Made by a program: the position numbers and the translations under genes. The notes under the pieces are model-generated. The model had not been told where the DNA came from. It saw only the letters and a list, made by a program, of their open reading frames with translations, and did no database searches. 64,000 nucleotides of DNA from Acidocella aromatica (GTDB lineage: Bacteria; Pseudomonadota; Alphaproteobacteria; Acetobacterales; Acetobacteraceae): NCBI RefSeq assembly GCF_014201825.1, contig NZ_JACHFJ010000003.1, forward strand, positions 1 through 64,000. Direction: 5' to 3'. Shown one piece after another: positions 62,713 through 64,000 of the stretch; the stretch's first letter is position 1, and each line of letters starts with the position of its first letter.

Positions 62713-63835
62713 AACCAAGCGCCGCACGTTGAAAACGCCCGCTATTGCCCGTGGCGCGAAGCCCAGGCTCACCGTGGATGTGGGGCCGCTGCTGGAGACG
62801 TTCTGGACCGGCATTCCGGTGTTCACCCGCCGTCTGGTGCAGGCTTTGCTGGCCGATGGCCGGGTCGATCTCTCCTACTGCTTCAACCTGACCGAGTTGC
62901 CCGCCGCCAAGGTGCATGCCGCGCTGACGATGGGCACCGGGGCCTTCCTGCGCAATCATTATGAGGCGCATGCCTATGCCTCGTATCGCCCGGCCGATAC
63001 CAGTGCGCCGCTGCTCTACCCTTCTAACAAGAAGGTGGCGGGTGTCTCGCCGCGCGAGGCCAGCGTGGTGCACGACATCAGCACGCTGGTGATGCCTGAG
63101 AACCACGAGACTGCGAATGTTGACCACCATATGGACAGTCTGGCCCAGGAGCTGGCCTCCGACGAACTGGTACTTTGTGCCTCCGAGGCGACACAGGCGG
63201 CGCTGACCACTTATTTCCCCTCTGTCGCGGCCAAAACGAGGATCATGTACCAGTATGTGGACTGGCCAGAGGGCTTCGCGCTCATGGACCACAACCTGCC
63301 GCGCCCGGAGCTGGGGCGTTATGCGGTGGTGGTGGGAACGATCGAGCCGCGCAAGAATCTCTCCATCCTGCTGCATGCGTTGAGTTTGCCGGAGTTGCGG
63401 GAGTCGGATCTTAAGTTCGTGATCATCGGCAAGGTGGGCTGGCTGGTTGAGGGTTTCCTTGAAGCGCTCACCCTGGCCCAGCGCGAGCGGCTGATCTTTA
63501 CCGGCTTCGTCTCGGAATTCGTCAAATACCGGCTGATTGCCCATGCCGAATTCATGGTGTTCCCCTCGTTGTACGAGGGGTTTGGCATCCCGGCGCTGGA
63601 GGCGTTGAGCCTGGGCAAGCCCGTGTTGGCGGCGCGGACTTCGAGCTTTCCCGAGGTGATTGGTAAGGCGGGAGTGTATTTCGATCCGCTCTCGGTTACC
63701 GAATTCGCTGCGGCGCTGGCCGAGATCGAGGCGCCAGCGCGGTTGGTGGAGTTGACGACGCATACGCGCGTGCAGGCGGCCCAATTTACACCGGCGCGTA
63801 TGGCTTCGCCGGTGTTGGAGTGGCTTGTGGCATGA
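62705..63835 (+). CDS. GT4-family glycosyltransferase
   Basis: A 376-residue GT-B enzyme. The basic N-terminus precedes VDVGPLLETFWTGIPVFTRR; the C-terminal Rossmann domain has VVVGTIEPRKNLSILL (about residue 205), FTGFVSEF and the nucleotide-sugar site VFPSLYEGFGIPALEAL. It transfers a sugar with retention onto a growing glycan. It starts inside the preceding gene and overlaps the following one through ATGA, so the cluster is one operon. Confidence 0.92.
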   Translation: MSKTKRRTLKTPAIARGAKPRLTVDVGPLLETFWTGIPVFTRRLVQALLADGRVDLSYCFNLTELPAAKVHAALTMGTGAFLRNHYEAHAYASYRPADTSAPLLYPSNKKVAGVSPREASVVHDISTLVMPENHETANVDHHMDSLAQELASDELVLCASEATQAALTTYFPSVAAKTRIMYQYVDWPEGFALMDHNLPRPELGRYAVVVGTIEPRKNLSILLHALSLPELRESDLKFVIIGKVGWLVEGFLEALTLAQRERLIFTGFVSEFVKYRLIAHAEFMVFPSLYEGFGIPALEALSLGKPVLAARTSSFPEVIGKAGVYFDPLSVTEFAAALAEIEAPARLVELTTHTRVQAAQFTPARMASPVLEWLVA

Positions 63836-64000
63836 GCAACGATGTGAAGCCGGCGGCGGAGGCGTTGGAGCGTCAAGTGCAGGCGGAGCAGATTCTGGCT
63901 TCTGAGCCGGCGAATGTCGGGGCGTTGGTGGAGCTTGGCCGCTCGGCCAATGCCCAAGGCGACCATGGAGCCGCGCTACGGGCTTTTGCCGCCGCTGCCG
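63832..64000 (+). CDS. TPR-like protein, start of gene cut by window edge
   Basis: ATG overlaps the glycosyltransferase stop (ATGA). The 56 residues visible (MSNDVKPAAEALERQVQAE, ILASEPANVGALVELGRSA, QGDHGAALRAFAAAA) show the alternating helix pattern of a tetratricopeptide repeat. Such proteins often accompany glycosyltransferases in O-glycosylation clusters. The rest lies beyond the window. Confidence 0.6.
   Translation, partial: MSNDVKPAAEALERQVQAEQILASEPANVGALVELGRSANAQGDHGAALRAFAAAA

Overview
The window is about 64 kb of GC-rich, densely packed bacterial chromosome. The gene set suggests an alphaproteobacterium of the Rhodospirillales, most likely Acetobacteraceae (an Acidocella/Acidiphilium-like acidophile is my inference). 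Supporting traits are a Hint-domain surface protein whose C-terminal domain recurs in a DUF4214-type protein, a petP-petR pair beside ilvE, cytochrome bd with cydDC, and an HdeD-type membrane protein. No rRNA, tRNA, CRISPR array, phage module or intact transposase was seen. Most genes are chromosomal housekeeping genes, often joined by 4-base stop/start overlaps.

Layout. 0.1-7.5 kb: a carboxymuconolactone decarboxylase-like gene, then the cytochrome bd locus on the minus strand (cydD-cydC, then cydA-cydB-cydX-like plus a 32-residue microprotein) with a perfect FNR-type box before cydA. 7.6-16.8 kb: hydroxypyruvate isomerase, SDR, methyltransferase, gloB, rdgB, yqgE, a peroxiredoxin, two glycosyltransferases, a threonine dehydratase and ilvE. 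16.9-19.5 kb: MarR (PetP-like), response regulator (PetR-like) and EnvZ-like kinase.

19.5-22.9 kb is the one accessory segment. It holds a Fic gene cut by an in-frame TAA, a DUF2442-like gene cut by an in-frame TAG, an intact Phd/PIN toxin-antitoxin pair with a palindromic operator, and a frameshifted second antitoxin that ends against accC. 22.9-36 kb: accC-accB-aroQ, thiS-thiG, a VC0807-type membrane protein, a DUF2147 protein, a periplasmic 5'-nucleotidase, the Hint-domain beta-repeat protein, thrB-rnhA, a PAP2 phosphatase, a quinone reductase and an alkylguanine methyltransferase. 36-50.7 kb: a CHAP lipoprotein, murJ, a DJ-1/PfpI protein, trpS, a sulfotransferase joined to a SWIM-SNF2 helicase, nadE-pncB with a class II DAHP synthase, gor and an L,D-transpeptidase. 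50.8-58.2 kb: a proline-rich mini-lipoprotein, a LysR regulator with an FAD monooxygenase, a four-cysteine secreted protein, an Old Yellow Enzyme, HdeD and an APC permease. 58.2-59.1 kb has no convincing gene. 59.1-64 kb: a glycan-type cluster running off the edge (FkbH-like HAD-IIIC protein, DUF4214-like protein, an unrecognised protein, a GT4 glycosyltransferase, and a TPR-like start).

The points most worth attention are: two genes that appear to start at CTG inside CTGA overlaps; an unusually extended CydX plus a following microprotein; the decayed toxin-antitoxin island; the Hint/beta-repeat protein that shares a domain with the right-edge cluster; and the unrecognised 365-residue protein in that cluster. 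All functional names rest on motifs and family resemblance read by eye; no database search was run.
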